A DNA stretch of 64,000 nucleotides, from positions 403,650 through 467,649 of the forward strand of contig QEOQ01000098.1 of assembly GCA_010279815.1 (NCBI GenBank). Reading direction: 5' to 3'. Under the pieces are notes generated by a model. The model did no database searches. It had not been told where the DNA came from and saw only the letters and a list, made by a program, of their open reading frames with translations. The position numbers and the translations under genes were made by a program. Shown here one piece after another: positions 1 to 12,884 of the stretch (its first letter is position 1; the number at the start of each line of letters is the position of its first letter). This DNA is from Brachionus plicatilis (taxonomy: Eukaryota > Rotifera > Eurotatoria > Ploima > Brachionidae).

Positions 1-1440
1 TCATATCCGTTTTTTTTAATGGTATCAAATTTGTTGTCAAAGTTTAAAAAAATCTGTAAATTATTAACTATGTCTTTTTTTCCTAAAAATAAAATCTAAT
101 TAATGTAAATTTTTTTCCTTTACTTTTTAATTAAATGTGTCAATTATAATGATTTTTTTATCAAAATTATTTTTATGACGTAAGAGATAAATTTATTAGT
201 CGAATGAGTTGATACCTTTAATAAAATTGATATGTAATGTGTATCTTGATGAGCTTTTGATTCTTTAAAATATTAATTTTTATAGATAATTTATTAAAAA
301 AGTTTTAAAGTATTTTTTAATTAAATAATTTAAGCAGAAGTAATCATTAATTGATGGTAAGTATTAGTTGTTTAACTTAATTTTTTAAACCTGCAAAAAT
401 TGTGCCTTTTCAGAATTACGCATGACATTTGATTTTGGTAAAACATGGTTCGATAAACATGAAAAATTTCTTTGAATTTAAAAAATAAAAAAAATGAAAC
501 ATTTTTAAAAATTGAATTTTGATAATGATCACGAAAATTTGACCATTTTTCATCATCGTTTTTCAAAAATTGTCTCTGTGAATTTAATCAACCGATTTGT
601 TACTTTTATCTCATTACTTGACTCTTACTTAAATCATTTCCGAACAATCATTAACTTGAGATTTTGTGCTCATTAAGCTCAACATTGTCATAATTTGTTG
701 AAAACTTACTAAAGACATTTGCACAAAAGTACCAAAATATAAAAAATAATTATTTTTCATTTGTTGAGTTTAGTTTTATCTTCAAGGTTAAGAAATTTTA
801 GATTTTACAATATTTGTTTAAAATTTTTAAAATTGATTAAGCTTTTTTAAAAAAAATTTCTAAAGAAAAAGCCAAAAATGGAACTATTAAATAAAATGGA
901 AACTAAAGACAACTTTTTGCTGAATTGTTTTAAGACATGCTTTTGATAGACATAACTTAATAGAGAAAAGAACTTGAAGTTCGCCTATTTCTAAGAGTAA
1001 TAGATAAAGGTTTAAGGGTTTATTTAGAAAATTATGCTCCTTAATTTTTGAAATATAAAGCTATTTAAAATTTTATTTTCCAAAATTTTTTTCTAAGAAA
1101 TTTACAATATAAAAGAATATTTTCCCGAATTTCTTTAAAAGGAATGCAAAATTAATGAATTAAAATTTAAAAAATAAATCCAGATTTCCAAATACTTTAA
1201 TTCAAAAAATTCTTCTAAGCATAAAAATTTAGAAATTATTTGAACATTTCAAAAAGAGTAAATTGTGAAAATTTAAAAAAATTTAAAATTAAATGCATAA
1301 TTTTTATTTAATTATTGAAAAAACTTTTTTTTTCTTCTAAAACATTCTATTTTACATTCTATTTAGAATTTTTGGAGTTAATCTCAAGCAATTACGAATA
1401 TTAATCTTAAAAAATCAGGAAAAAAATTGCTTAAAAAAAA
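1..1440. other. AT-rich stretch, no gene recognised
   Basis: Very AT-rich, with stop codons in every frame at short intervals. The minus-strand gene whose last visible exon ends at 1459 must continue leftward, so this is probably intron. I looked for an in-phase acceptor and coding exon here and found none I trust. Confidence 0.4.
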
Positions 1441-1458
1441 TACATTTTAAATAATTAC

Positions 1459-4400
1459 CTTAAAATTCAAAGATCCGTCCTTCGTTGCGTAAAATTCAAT
1501 GGAATTCAAGTCACAATCAAAACGAAACTCTGAATTCAGCAATAAATATTGATTAAAAGGAGAAATGGGAGCCTCTACCAAGTCTGTTAGTGAACTTGGC
1601 ACTTCCAATCCAAACCATGAAATAAATTCATCTTTAACAAAAATAACTATCAATTTTTTTTTAAAACAAAATAAAATATACTTGAAATTTCAAATTCTTT
1701 AGTCAGCTCATTGTCAAATAAAAGATAAAAATTTTTGTCCTTATCATTTGATAGTGCAAAAATGAAGCAATTAACTGACATGTCTAAGATCAAATTGGAG
1801 CATTTTATATCAATACTAATCACATCTTTTAAATTTATTTCTATAATTTCCGACTTAAAATTTTCAACACCAATTTGAATTTTTTTAATTCCGCTGACAT
1901 CATACTTTTTCCACTTAAAAATCTCATATCTATACATAAATCCATCTATAATTGGATTCAGACAAAACCGTGAATATGAAAATTTCCCAATTCTCTTCAA
2001 ATAATAATTTCCATTCGATTCAACAATGGCAAAATCTGGTAAAAGACTGTTTTCATTTATACCAACTTTACCTGTTCCATTTTGAACTAATAGCAAAACT
2101 TGTCCTTTTCCCACCCGTGTCATTTCAGAAAAATAGATTCGATTAAATCCATTTTTGAGATTTAGTTTCCAGTTTTGAGACACCACCAAAGAAGAAATGG
2201 TCGAGTTGGTCAAAAATTGATCAAGACATGAATTTTGTTCGCCAAATGAAAAATTCAAAAGCTGAATTGTGACATCACCGGCTTGGATGGCAAACACATC
2301 AAAACCTCTAATATCAAAACTAAGCATAAACTCACTAGATGTGAGTAAAAAAAGGTTTTTATCACCGGTGTAATTAAGAACAGAGTCAGAAAAGCTAGAG
2401 CCTAAATAATCAGTCTTGTTTCCAAGCATGGTAAATGTTTGATTTGTTTCTGAATCGGAGAAAAAAAATGTTTTTTCTCCAACCATTGTCATAAATAATC
2501 CACCACAATTTATCTCTCTATAGGAAAAAGACTCGCATACAACTTCCAAACTTTGATCCAAGGCTATTCTAACTGCTTTAGTTGATTTTAGTGTACCACT
2601 GTTGATCGAAATGTTGAATATTCCTGGTTGAGAATACTTTTTTTCAAAAAAATAAAAACTTTCATTCTGTTCAGTCCTATAAATAGGCTGGATAGCTAGA
2701 TTTAACTCAGAATCAATCAAAGCCTTTGAAGAGTCAATTTTGAAATCAGACAAAAAATGTGCATCAACAGCTCCTATAAGACCATTGCCAGTTTGATCAA
2801 CAATAATTAGACTTCCTTTGTTTATCACAATTGGAGTTATTGAATAGTCTTTTAAACCAATGTTCAAGTTCAAAGTGAATGATTTTATTTCTGCAAAATT
2901 GGATAAAATTTTAGTTCTCATAAAATAATCATAGCATGTGTCATTTATTCCGCATTCATTTGGATCAATGATCTAAAATAAAAAAACTTGTAAATTTTTG
3001 TTTGTATTAATTGCCTTGGAAGAAAATAAGTCCACTGTTTCGCCGGAATTTTCCTACTTTGGTAAAAAAATTTTGGTTTCAATTTTTTTCTCTCATTCAA
3101 AATATTGATCTGAGAAAAAACTGATATTCAAACAAAACTCAAATAAATGTAAATAAAATTTAATTTTTTATTAAATGTTAAAGATTGATTAAATTTGAGT
3201 AATATTTATTTTTAAAAATTAATAAAAAATTTTTTTAGTGATCTATTTTACATTGATTCATTTGCTAATCTTTTTAGACTTAAAACAATAATCCTATTAC
3301 ATATTTATTAAATGATAATAGTGATAGTAAACAATAATTTAATATTTCAAAAATATAAAAAAATATTTAATAATCTAAACAAAAATAATTATTTCGATTA
3401 AACAAGCATCATTTTTTTTGTATCATCACCCAAGAGGTATTTTCTGAAATAAAAAAATACAATAATACTTTTTAAAATATTAGCATTAACCGAATGAAAA
3501 TTTATGAAGAATAAATAAAACAAATTTAAAATTTGAACAAACAATTTTCAACGTTGATGCAAATTTTTAAAAAAATATTAAAACATGATCAATTTTTGAC
3601 CCTCTTCTTTTTTAGCCTGTATCTATTTTATCACTAGTCCAACTTAAGCTTTATAAATTTACTTATATCTATATAAAATACATTCAAGTGTATTAAACGA
3701 TTTTATTAATATATGAATACTTTTTCAATATTTAAAAACTTAAATTTATACTATAGTGCTTTTATAAAATTTTAGAGAACTTTGTTTTATATTTCCTTAT
3801 TTTTTGAGGGTGAAATTTTTTAAAAGAAATAAATAAAAAAGGTTTTTATAACAAGATTTACATCAATTAGTAAAATAACATTTTTGGTTTTTTATAATAA
3901 AAATATATAAATACAATGAATACTTAAAGAAAACTAATTTTTTATTGCTTTAAAATTTATCAAAATCTAAATTTTGATAGTAGTTTCCCTTAAATTGCAA
4001 TTAAGAAATTAAGAAATTATCCAGTTTAAAGAGACATTTCTCTTTGTAATAGTTGTGCAAAAATACAGCTTTTAGAAAAATTGTTTTTTCTTTATTTTTT
4101 TTTTTTTTGATTAACTTGAGATCTTTTGTGTTATTTTCTAAAAGGAAATAACAAAGTTGGCTAGTTATTTTTCAATACTTAAACTCTTCAAACTCAAATA
4201 TGAAACCAATAACTCTAATGATATCAAAACTTACATATAAATAATCAGACATATTTTGTGTTTAATTTCAAAAAATTTACAATATTGAAAATAGAATTTT
4301 AGACGAAAAATCAGATTTAAAAACAAATGCATTTTTATTTTCAAAATTAAAGTCTGGTTTTTGTTTTTTTTTTAATTTTTTTAGGCAAAAATTTTTATCA

Positions 4401-4963
4401 CAATACTAAATTCTGCACCGAAAAATGAAGATTTGAAAAGTAAATAAGAAAAAAAAAGCTTTTTCTTGAAATTTTTCAATTAAATTGGCAGAGAAAAAAA
4501 AATTCAAATCTTACCGAAATAATGACATTTCCAGGCTGAATAGCATTGATTTTAAATCCCAATAATTCTTTTCTTTCTTGGATTTCAGAGCCAAAGATTA
4601 AGTATCTATTGACCAAATCATGAATATTAGACTTCAATTGAGAAATATTCAAATTGATAAGCTCATCTTAATTTAAATTTTTATATAAAAAATTCTCGTT
4701 TTTTTTCATAAAGCGAACCTTCATTCACGTTCTTGACGATGCCATCTCCAAAGTGAACAGTAAATTCAGTCAAATTGATTAATTTTGTGCAGCATTTAAT
4801 TGTCAAATCAAGGGATTTTGACGATTGGGAGCAGTAAAAATCAATAGTTTGTCCTTTAAAAATAGATTAAATCGAAAATAAAAATTATTACTTAAAACTG
4901 ACCTTTTAATTTAAGACTTCCAAAGACGACCAAAAAAATAAAAATTTTTAGCTTAGTATGCAT
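1459..4963 (-). CDS. Secreted protein with a PKD-like motif, 3' end not found
   Basis: Function not recognised. Five exons join in frame on the minus strand: 4963-4903, 4853-4719, 4666-4515, 2972-1682 and 1631-1459. Every junction is GT/AG. Three introns are 49, 52 and 50 bp; one is 1,542 bp. The ATG at 4963 opens a hydrophobic signal peptide (MHTKLKIFIFLVVFGSLKLK). Exon 2 then encodes paired cysteines and the string HFGDG, the hallmark of PKD (polycystin repeat) domains, about 50 residues in. The 604 residues visible are rich in beta-forming stretches and N-glycosylation sequons, as in an extracellular protein. The last visible exon ends on a good donor (AAG|GTAATT) in phase 0, so the C-terminus lies further left, perhaps outside the window. 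An ectodomain fragment of a polycystin-like or other adhesive protein is possible. The exon structure is more certain than the family. Confidence 0.65.
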
Positions 4964-5488
4964 TTTTTTTCTTTAAAAAAAAATAAAAATGTTTAGCTTT
5001 TTATACAAGAGAATTTTAAAATTAAAATTTCCGATTAAAGAAATAATCAATTAAAACACATTAAAAAATATATTTTCGCAATTAATTCTTATTTGAATTT
5101 AAAAGCCTTTCTTGGAATTAAGTTTATGAGGAAAAAACATTTTTCAATTTTATTTAAAAATAAAATAAAATTTGATAAAAGTACTTATTAAGAAATTCAA
5201 TCAAAGTATTTCTCGATCAAAAAAAATAAGAAACTTATTCAACATCTCGCTGATGATTTAAAAAATTTTATAATCATACAAAATATATTGATTTTTTTCG
5301 ATAAACTAATATCCGAAGCAATCTCAATAAAAATAAGATTAAAGTTAATAAAATGAAAATAAGATTTAAGTTAATAAAATGAGATAAAAAAAAAAGAATC
5401 AAAATAAAGTAAATAAGCTAAAAAAAAATAAAAGTTGAAAAGACATAAATTGGAAAAGATTGTTACATGTGGCACATGTTTGAATAGT

Positions 5489-8306
5489 TCAAGTTTCAGG
5501 AAAATAAGAAGAAATAGTAAGGTAGCAATTACACAATGGAGTTGGGTATTCGATATATCTTGATTCGAAACCTTCTTTGTATTCCTTCACCAGTCTTTCA
5601 ACCAATGGAATAGAATGACTCAGTCTTGTCCCAACTTATCTCTCACTCAATTCAAAAAGCCGATTCGAGACTGTTAGTAATTTTAGTTTATTAAAAGCCT
5701 CAAGATGCACGATGTTGGAGGGAGTATCATATTTTAACTTAAGAATAGATCTGACTGCTGTATTCTGAATTGCTTGTAGTTTTTTGATATTATTTTCTGA
5801 AAATGAATTTAAGCAAGGAAAAGAATAATCTAAAATTGATCCGACTAAGGATTTATAAAGATTTCCTAGTGTGTTTTGATTAAGACCCCATTTTTTGTTT
5901 GACAATATCTTAATAATATTTAGCCAATTATTGCAGCGTTCTTTAATTTCGTCTACCAGTATATTAAAATTTAACTTAGAATCAAATTTAATACCAAGAA
6001 ATTTGATTTCTTTTTGGCTCACTATTCTGTTTCCATAAATTTTTAAGTTTAGATTATCACTCTCTTTTTTGTACCTGGAAAAGACTACTGAACACGACTT
6101 TTCAACTGATATCTTCATTTTCCATTTAATAAGCCATTGTTCTAGTTCGTTGAGGTATTTATTAATCTTATTTTCTAGGTTCCCCTTTTTGTTATAAATG
6201 AAGAATGTTACTAGATCATCTGCGAAAAGCAGAGAGTATTCATTATTTGTTTTGTTTCTTTTGGGGATGTCATTAATATATATACTAAATAAAAGAGGAC
6301 TAATTACTGAGCCTTGAGGAACACCTGCAGTTATTTGATATTCTTCGCTCAGATGGTCATTCACATTTACCTTAAATGTCCTAGAGTCTAAAAAGGATCT
6401 AATCCAGTTAGTCAAGTAATGAGGTGGATTTATTTTAATCAATTTAAAAAGTAAACCTTCATGCCAAACCCTATCAAAGGCTTTAGAAATGTCAAAAAAA
6501 AGGCCGCTAACTCTTTTTTTTCTATTAAATGATTCCACAATTTTTTGAATTAAAAAGAAAAGATTATCTGCTGTTCGCCGGTGTTTCCTAAATCCAGATT
6601 GCTCCTGGATAAGGAGTGAATTTTGTTCCAAAAAATTGTATAATCTTGAATATATTATGCGTTCCAGTAGATTTCCTAAACAGCTCGTTATACTAATTGG
6701 TCTATAATTTAAAGGATCTTGTAAAGAAGAGGCTTTTTTTTGAATCATAGTAATGTTCGATGTTTTCCACGCTTTAGGGACTCTACCTTCTCGAAGAGAT
6801 ATATTAAAAAGTTCTATGATTTCTATTAATGAATTTCTAGGTAAGTTTTTTAACATTAAATTATGAATTTGGTCAGGTCCTGATGCCGCTTCATTTTTCA
6901 ATCTTTTTAAAGCCATAATTAATTCATTTAATCAAATTGGATCATTAAAATTAGACTGGTTATAATTTCTAAAGAAATCAGAGTTAGAATTTAGTATTTC
7001 GATATCTTTCTCAGAATCAATTAAATCAGAATTAGGACTAAATATTAAAGATAAGAGTTCTCCGAAGCATTTTCCCTTTTCTTCATTAGTTTTGAATTCA
7101 TTTTCATTTAAAATCAAATTTGGAATTAAATTTGATCCTTTTTTTTGTTCTAAATTTATTTATTTTTTTCCAAAAAGGTCTACTTGTCAGTGGGTTTTTT
7201 TCGATCTTCTCAATAAAATCAAACCAATTTTGATTCCAGAATTTTTTTAAAGAGGCCTTTAACTCAGATGTAAGTTGATTAAATTTTTGCTTTAGCTTTT
7301 GACAGCGAGTTTTCTGGAAGTTTCTTCTTACTTTCCTACGTTCTTTGATCAAATTAACAATGTTCGGTGGAAGACTCATTTTGTAGATTTTCTTAGAAAG
7401 ATATGGAATGCTTTTATGTGAAGCAGAAATAATTTTTTCTGTAATTTTATCATTTAGTTGGTCTATTGTGAGGGAACTTTCAGTGATATTCACTATTTGA
7501 GAATTTAAAATCTCGCTGAATAATTGCCAGTTTGCTTTCTTATAGTTAAACCTTTTAGCTGCTGATTTATTTTTTAATTGATAGCCCATAGAAATCGATG
7601 CTTCGATTGGAAAATGGTCACTAGTCATGTCTTGACTATTTAAGACACTAAAGTCGGTAATTTTGTCAATTAAAGAAGATGAAACTAAAAAAAGGTCAAG
7701 AATTTCAAAGTAATTCTTATTAAAAATATTGAAAGTAGGACGCTTATCATTGATTACTGAAAAGTCTTACTCATTGATTATTCTTTCCAACATTATGCCA
7801 TTTTCATTTTCCCCAACGCAACCTATTTGCTTTGTTCTAGCGTTTAGATCACCACCTAAAATGTAGTTCCTAAACTTTTTGTTAACTGTTTTAAAAAACT
7901 CAAAGTTCAGAAGCACATTGGGTGGATTATAAAGACTAAATACAAACAATTCACTATTCTTTCCTAAGTTCATTTTTATACATAGGAGTTCGGAATTGAA
8001 TTCCTCATAAGAAAAATTTTGTATAAATTCAATTCCTTCTTTAATTAAAATAGCTACTCCTCCTCCATACTTGTTGCGTGGTTTTGTTATGAACTGATAA
8101 TTGTGAAAATCAAGATAAATATTTGCCTCACTCAAATCTATCTTTAATTCATTGAGCAAAACAATGTCGGGACATTTTTGAGCTAAAAAATTGGCTAAGA
8201 GATGAACCCTACTAGGTAAATGAAGACAATTCCAGTGTGAAATTACTAACCTTGTTATATTAAGAGGTTTTGTTCTTAAGGTTGATTGATTTGTCTTCTT
8301 GTTCAT
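5489..8306 (-). pseudogene. LINE copy A ORF2: endonuclease and reverse transcriptase, broken
   Basis: Reads from the ATG at 8306. The N-terminal endonuclease shows the HWNC start, a LNEL glutamate block, GGDLNA and, after the first stop, SDHFPIE. The reverse transcriptase shows SGPDQI, YRPISITSCLG, EQSGFR, FFDISKAFD, AGVPQGSVISPLLF and the catalytic FADD. Breaks: an in-frame TAA at 7767-7769, a frameshift near 7118-7142 in an A-rich run, an in-frame TGA at 6932-6934 and an in-frame TAA at 5636-5638. After the last one, about 48 further codons stay open to a TGA at 5489-5491, probably the original end. All the residues expected for catalysis that I looked for are still present, so the inactivation is by stops and shifts rather than by loss of domains. 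Confidence 0.85.
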
Positions 8307-8370
8307 TCTAAATTTTCTTCAATGCTGTTTTGACTGGCAGTTTGCTGACCATCTTCGTTAGATGATTGAT

Positions 8371-9515
8371 CTACTTGAATTGAACATTTGTCGAACTGTT
8401 TGATACAGACTCGAAGGTATTGTCGTTTTCATTTTCCAAGACAACTAATGGTTTCTTTGATTCTTTTTCTGTGAACTCTTTTTCATTTGGATCAGATTCG
8501 GAAAATCTCTTGATTTGATTTTTGGTTTGGAAAAAAGTTTCAGTCTCATTCTGATCATTTGAGCGTACATTGACAGGTGACTGACATAGTGGTAGAAAAT
8601 CGTTTAAACGACTTACCAAATGGTCTTCTAAAACTGGAGTTTTAAGGTCTTGTGTGCTAATTAGGGATATTACGTCATTGAAATTTGTTAGCTGATATCC
8701 AGGCGTTTTTGGCATCATATTGTCATCATTGTATTTTTGGTCAGCTCCAAATATTGATTGGGTTTCTTCTTGGTCGATGTAAAGATCATTGTAGTCAATC
8801 TTTTTCCTTTCAAGCAACTTTAGCTTTTCAGCAATGGAGCATTTTTGTGTCAAGTGTCCTTTCTGATGACACTTTTCGCAAAGTGTTTCTTTGATAGGGC
8901 ATTTCGCTATGTTGTGTCCTTCTTCATCACAAAAATAGCATTTCTGCTTTTGTCCAACAATTGACACAAGACACTTTAAACCATACATCATTGTAGGGCC
9001 TGACAAGCTTCCAATAATGTTCTCAACTTCTTTTGGGAATGATATTCTCACTCTTCTGACACCATTTTTCCTCTCGGGTCTATCTTTATATTTTTCTTCA
9101 GTGATGTGTTCAATCTTAAGACCTTCAATCCGAACAGCGTTAAAAAAGTTTCAAGTCTATGATTCTCGAAATCAGAGGGCAAAAAGTGGAATCGAAAAGT
9201 ACAATACCTTCTGAGATCCGAGACTTTATTTGCATCTTCAAGCCAGAAATTGGTTCCATTAATATTGATTTCACGATCGAAGATTTGGGCAAAATCAAAA
9301 GCAACATTAAACTCTATCATCCATACTTTGTTTGAAGAAAAATTGTAGATGGATGTGATCGCATCATTTTCCACTTGGTTTAGGACGATATCTAGTGCAT
9401 TAAATAATACTTTATGGCTAATCGGTTTGTCTAACCTCTTCAGATTTAGCTTGACCGAATTTTTAAATATCCACCGTCGGTTTTGATTTGTTTTGTTGAG
9501 CGACATTGCCAACAC
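8371..9515 (-). pseudogene. LINE copy A ORF1: zinc-knuckle nucleic-acid-binding protein, frameshifted
   Basis: The first part (9515 to about 9048) and the second part (about 9051-8371) lie in different frames that meet at a single frameshift near 9048-9075. The second part carries two CCHC zinc knuckles, CYFCDEEGHNIAKC and CEKCHQKGHLTQKC, as in the gag-like ORF1 of Jockey/CR1-type LINEs, where the protein packages element RNA. The C-terminal third is rich in S, T, E and K and looks disordered. The in-frame start is ATG 9515, or ATG 9503 a few codons later. Confidence 0.75.
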
Positions 9516-9991
9516 ACAACTTTCAATGGTTTTTTAACACGTGATGACGCTATTAATTAAATTTGGTTTTTCAAAATTGCTTAGCCAAACGACAATTTTT
9601 CAAACAGAAAAACAGGAAGTTTTTTATATTATTCCGAATTGAGAACTCATTAATTTCTTAATTAGTTCAATCAACATGTTTGAGTATATTAACACATTTA
9701 AATAGTTGTCAATTAATATTCATTTGATTAATTATTTGATACCAATTTAAAAAAATATTAGTGGTTGTGTTTGTTATCTATCGCTATTAGATGTAGTTTA
9801 GCCTACAAAAATTTTTAAAAAAATTTTGGTATTGTACTTTTTGTTTAGATTCGGTTGTTAAACCAAGGCGAGGAAAACCACATAAATTTATTTGTTTTTG
9901 ATAGTTTTTTTTTTCGTAAAAATTTTTTTTTATTCAATCATACCTAAAATATTAACTATCTACTTAAAANCATATCATAAAAAATTACATT

Positions 9992-10249
9992 ATGTCGGAA
10001 GAAACATCTAGCTCAACTTCTATCTTAGCTTTACATCAAGCTCATTCAAATATTGATGACACAGATAACGATGCAAGTTTGATTGAAGAAGCAGTTATTC
10101 ATAAAAAAAGAGGCAAAAATTTGAGTTATGAAGATTTTGCGGTATGGAGGTCCAAACGGTCCAAACGTAAAAGAGGTCGTCCTCCAAAAGCTAGTCAAAA
10201 AGAAGTCAATAATGGTGTTTCTAAAAGAAATAAATTGAGTAATGATTAA
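9992..10249 (+). CDS. Small AT-hook protein or transposase fragment
   Basis: An 85-residue open frame. The C-terminal half is strongly basic and contains RKRGRPPK, an AT-hook minor-groove-binding motif. The N-terminal half is acidic and serine-rich. It has no recognisable intron partner. A single N at 9970 shows the assembly is uncertain just upstream. About 140 bp upstream, the same strand could encode RRGKPHKF, and the basic tail resembles the C-terminal tails of MULE transposases. It may therefore be a remnant of a DNA transposon rather than a host gene. TAGCTAC repeats follow at about 10.33-10.42 kb. Confidence 0.4.
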   Translation: MSEETSSSTSILALHQAHSNIDDTDNDASLIEEAVIHKKRGKNLSYEDFAVWRSKRSKRKRGRPPKASQKEVNNGVSKRNKLSND

Positions 10250-10539
10250 ATAATTATCATAATTATATTTTATTGGTCATTTTTTGTATTTTTTTTGTCT
10301 TATTTTTTTATTTTTTTCTTTATAATTAGCTACTTAAATAAAATAATTATCTACTTTTTATTTTTTTTTTTATCTATTTTTCTAAATAAAAATTAGCTAC
10401 AAAAAGATAAAATTAGCTACTTACACAACATATATCCATATCTGATTAGTTATGATATACTAAATAAATTACAAATAAATTAAATTAATCTTGACATTAA
10501 ATTAGTGGTGATTTATAATAAATTTGTGGTACATTTGAC

Positions 10540-10740
10540 TCTTTTGTTCTTTAACTGTCCAATTTTAAAAATCCTTAAACTTCCTCGTGTACCTTTATTC
10601 ATTTTAACTTTCCTTTTCTATCATTTTTTTTTTTTTAAATTTCAAAACTTATTTTAACAAAACTTTTAATTTTATTTTATTTTACCATTTTTTTTTTATC
10701 TGAAGGAGCTAATGCTCGATACAGATATACAAATAAAAAA
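10540..10740 (+). repeat. 5'-truncated LINE 3' end
   Basis: A T-rich tract is followed by GGAGCTAATGCTC, a short stem-loop, then GATACAGATATACAAATAAA and an A-rich tail. This is the typical 3' terminus of a Jockey/CR1-like LINE. The same hairpin-plus-tail occurs near 18.07 kb, and in variant form near 29.3 kb. Confidence 0.5.
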
Positions 10741-10894
10741 CAACTCTTTTTGTGATTATGGCTCCAAAATTTTTAGGTGGTTTAAAAAAAAAGTCACATT
10801 TATTTATTTTTTATTGAATCAATAAATTTTTAAAATGAAACTTTAAAACAATATAACCGGAAAAAATCACGACATCTTTTGTTTTAATTAAAAC

Positions 10895-11592
10895 TTAATC
10901 CAATAAATCATCAACTGCTAAATTATCTGAAGGAATCTCGGTAATAATCGGCTCATTTGTATTTGAGTTACTTTCTGAGGATTGAAATTTAAATTGTGGC
11001 GATCCAGCATTTTTTTGTTTATAACTATTGTAAATTTTCTTTAAAAAATCAAAGCTTGGAATTGAATTTTAATTAGTTAAATTTATGAAAATACTTTGGT
11101 AACTTCTGGAAGTCTTTCGACCAAAAGTCTAAAAATTGGATCGGGCAAGCTTGTTCGTAAGACATTCAAAAGATTTTCTTTGTGCGCAGTGACAGCTACT
11201 GCATTGGCCAAGTGCTCAATTGCGTTTTCAATATCACCCAAAGCCATCAATTGCTCTCCCAGAGAAATTTCAGTGAGGAAAAATTTTTGCACTGCTTGTT
11301 CGTCGCTCAAATCCGGATACTAGTAAAAATTCGGTTTTAAATTGAGGAAAAATTTTAAAATTCTAGATACTTTAGATGAGCTTTGTTCTTCTTTTTCTCT
11401 TTGCTGTTTTCTTCTTTCTAAATTTAATGAATTAACTTACTTAAAGTAATTAAATTAAGGCGAATTACTTTCAAGTAATTTTTTTTTAAAGTCCGGATGG
11501 CTTCGACGCTTATGGTCAAAATAGACACAATATCCTACAACAGCTAGACCAAGGCTACCAGCTATCGCAACTCCCATGTTTCGAGTGAGCAT
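10895..11592 (-). CDS. TOMM20: Mitochondrial import receptor subunit TOM20
   Basis: TOM20 sits in the mitochondrial outer membrane and binds presequences of imported proteins as part of the TOM complex. Four exons: 11592-11469, 11417-11371, 11319-11095 and 11038-10895. Introns are 51, 51 and 56 bp, all GT/AG. The sum is 540 nt, in frame, giving 179 residues against about 145-170 in other animals. The N-terminus has a membrane anchor (GVAIAGSLGLAVVGYCVYF) followed by the basic DHKRRSHPDFK block of the family. Exon 2 encodes the charged RRKQQREKEEQ linker. Exon 3 encodes the conserved core from AVQKFFLTEISLGEQL through LPDPIFRLLVERLPEV, the presequence-binding TPR-like fold. The acidic end DDLLD matches the usual acidic C-terminus. 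The last acceptor is slightly uncertain; the one chosen keeps the frame. A candidate AATAAA lies near 10.81 kb on the minus strand. Confidence 0.93.
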
Positions 11593-12299
11593 TTTTATTT
11601 TATCTTGTTAAAAATTTTAATTCTTTATTGCTGAAACACAAGTTTTTATAAGCACAAATTCGCAATTTTGCTAATTCAAGAGTACAAAATTAACTTGACA
11701 ATAATTTTTTTTATTTGATTTTAAAAAATTTAGATTGAATTTCTTTTAAATTTTAATATATCGGTTAAAAAAGTGATTTTTCAATCAAATTTTAAAAATA
11801 TTTTCAACTTTTCTCCAAAAAAAAATTGAAACTCATATACTTTTATTATACCGGAAAAAAAATAACAAGATACTTAGTTAAATAATATTAAAAAATTAAA
11901 AATAGAATAAATATAGTAAGATTAGTTTTAAGAGAAAATATGATGCAAATTGAGCCTCAAATAATTTTAAAATTTAAAATTAAAATCGTCAAGAAAAAAT
12001 CGAATTTTCTTAGGAAATTTCATATTCCTTTCTTTTTTTATTTTCCCTTTAATTAATAGATATTTGGTTATATTTTAATTATTTTCATTAATTTTTAATT
12101 TTTATTTATTTAAAGAGCAGTTTAAAAAAAACTGCAGAGCTGCTACGAAAGCTGTATTAAAATTCAATACATTTAATTTTAAAAAAAGAAATCCAATAAG
12201 TTATTGTAATAGCACTGTAGTTTATTTTCAACTACTCTTTAAATAAAAAAAATAATTAATGAAAATAATAAAAATATTACCAAATATCTATTAATTTAA

Positions 12300-12884
12300 C
12301 ACTAGAAGCACCAAAACGAGTCATTTTGACTCGTTATGAAAATTAAGGAATAAATCATATATTTTATGTACAAATTTATTTAAATTATTAAATTAATTGA
12401 ATAAAAATAGTAAATTAATAAATTTTAGTCTTTTCTTAGGCCTTATAAAATATCCATGGTCAATCACACTTTTTACAAATACTCTCTATTTCTTTTGTAC
12501 AATATATACACCCTGCTTTTTTACATTTTGAACAAAAATTTGTCGCTTTATAATTACCACATAAACGAATTTGAATGAATTTTTTTTATTTGAATTTAGA
12601 AAGTTATTCTTATTTTTAATGCTGAGAAAAAATAATGCTCAAAAAAAGATTTTAGCGGCCAAACACCGAAAAAAGAGTTGTTTTTACTCGTTGGTGCTTC
12701 TAGTAGTATATACTTGATTTGGCACAAAGAAAATTTTTTTTGAATTTAAATTTAGTTAATTTAGAAAGTTATTCTCATTTTTATGCTGAAAAAAATATAT
12801 CATGCTCAAATAACAAAAATTGACTTAGATTTTAGCGGCCAAAAATCTTAAAAGAGTCATTTTGACTCGCTGGTGCTTCTAGTG
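12300..12884 (-). mobile_element. piggyBac deletion derivative
   Basis: The ends are inverted repeats starting CACTAGAAGCACCA. The element is flanked on both sides by TTAA (12296-12299 and 12885-12888), the invariant piggyBac target. Subterminal copies of the GAGTCATTTTGACTC palindrome lie just inside. At 585 bp it lacks most of the transposase but keeps its C-terminal coding end (see 12460-12566). An extra internal copy of the TGGTGCTTCTAG end lies near 12.69 kb. Confidence 0.85.
12460..12566 (-). pseudogene. piggyBac transposase C-terminal cysteine-rich tail
   Basis: The minus strand encodes about 34 residues containing C-x(7)-C-x2-C-x4-C-x2-C-x7-C-x2-C and ending in a TGA at 12460-12462. 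This is the spacing of the zinc-binding tail that closes piggyBac transposases. The catalytic DDD core is absent. Its position inside TTAA-flanked inverted repeats supports the call. Confidence 0.65.

Larger units (their letters stand above)
5320..9520 (-). mobile_element. Decayed two-ORF non-LTR retrotransposon (LINE copy A)
   Basis: A near full-length element reading leftward. It has a gag-like ORF1 with CCHC zinc knuckles, then ORF2 with an apurinic-type endonuclease and a reverse transcriptase, the layout of Jockey/CR1-like LINEs. Both ORFs are broken by a few stops and frameshifts but remain readable almost throughout, so loss of function looks fairly recent. The T-rich 3' UTR lies at about 5325-5488 and contains a roughly 31-bp unit repeated twice (5326-5392). 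Neither end is sharply defined and I found no target duplication. Fragments of the same family occur near 29.1-29.6 kb. Confidence 0.85.

Noticed and set aside
372..566. 64-residue minus-strand frame that could continue the PKD-like gene
   Set aside because: No acceptor in the right phase precedes it, and the sequence is low-complexity Phe/Lys.
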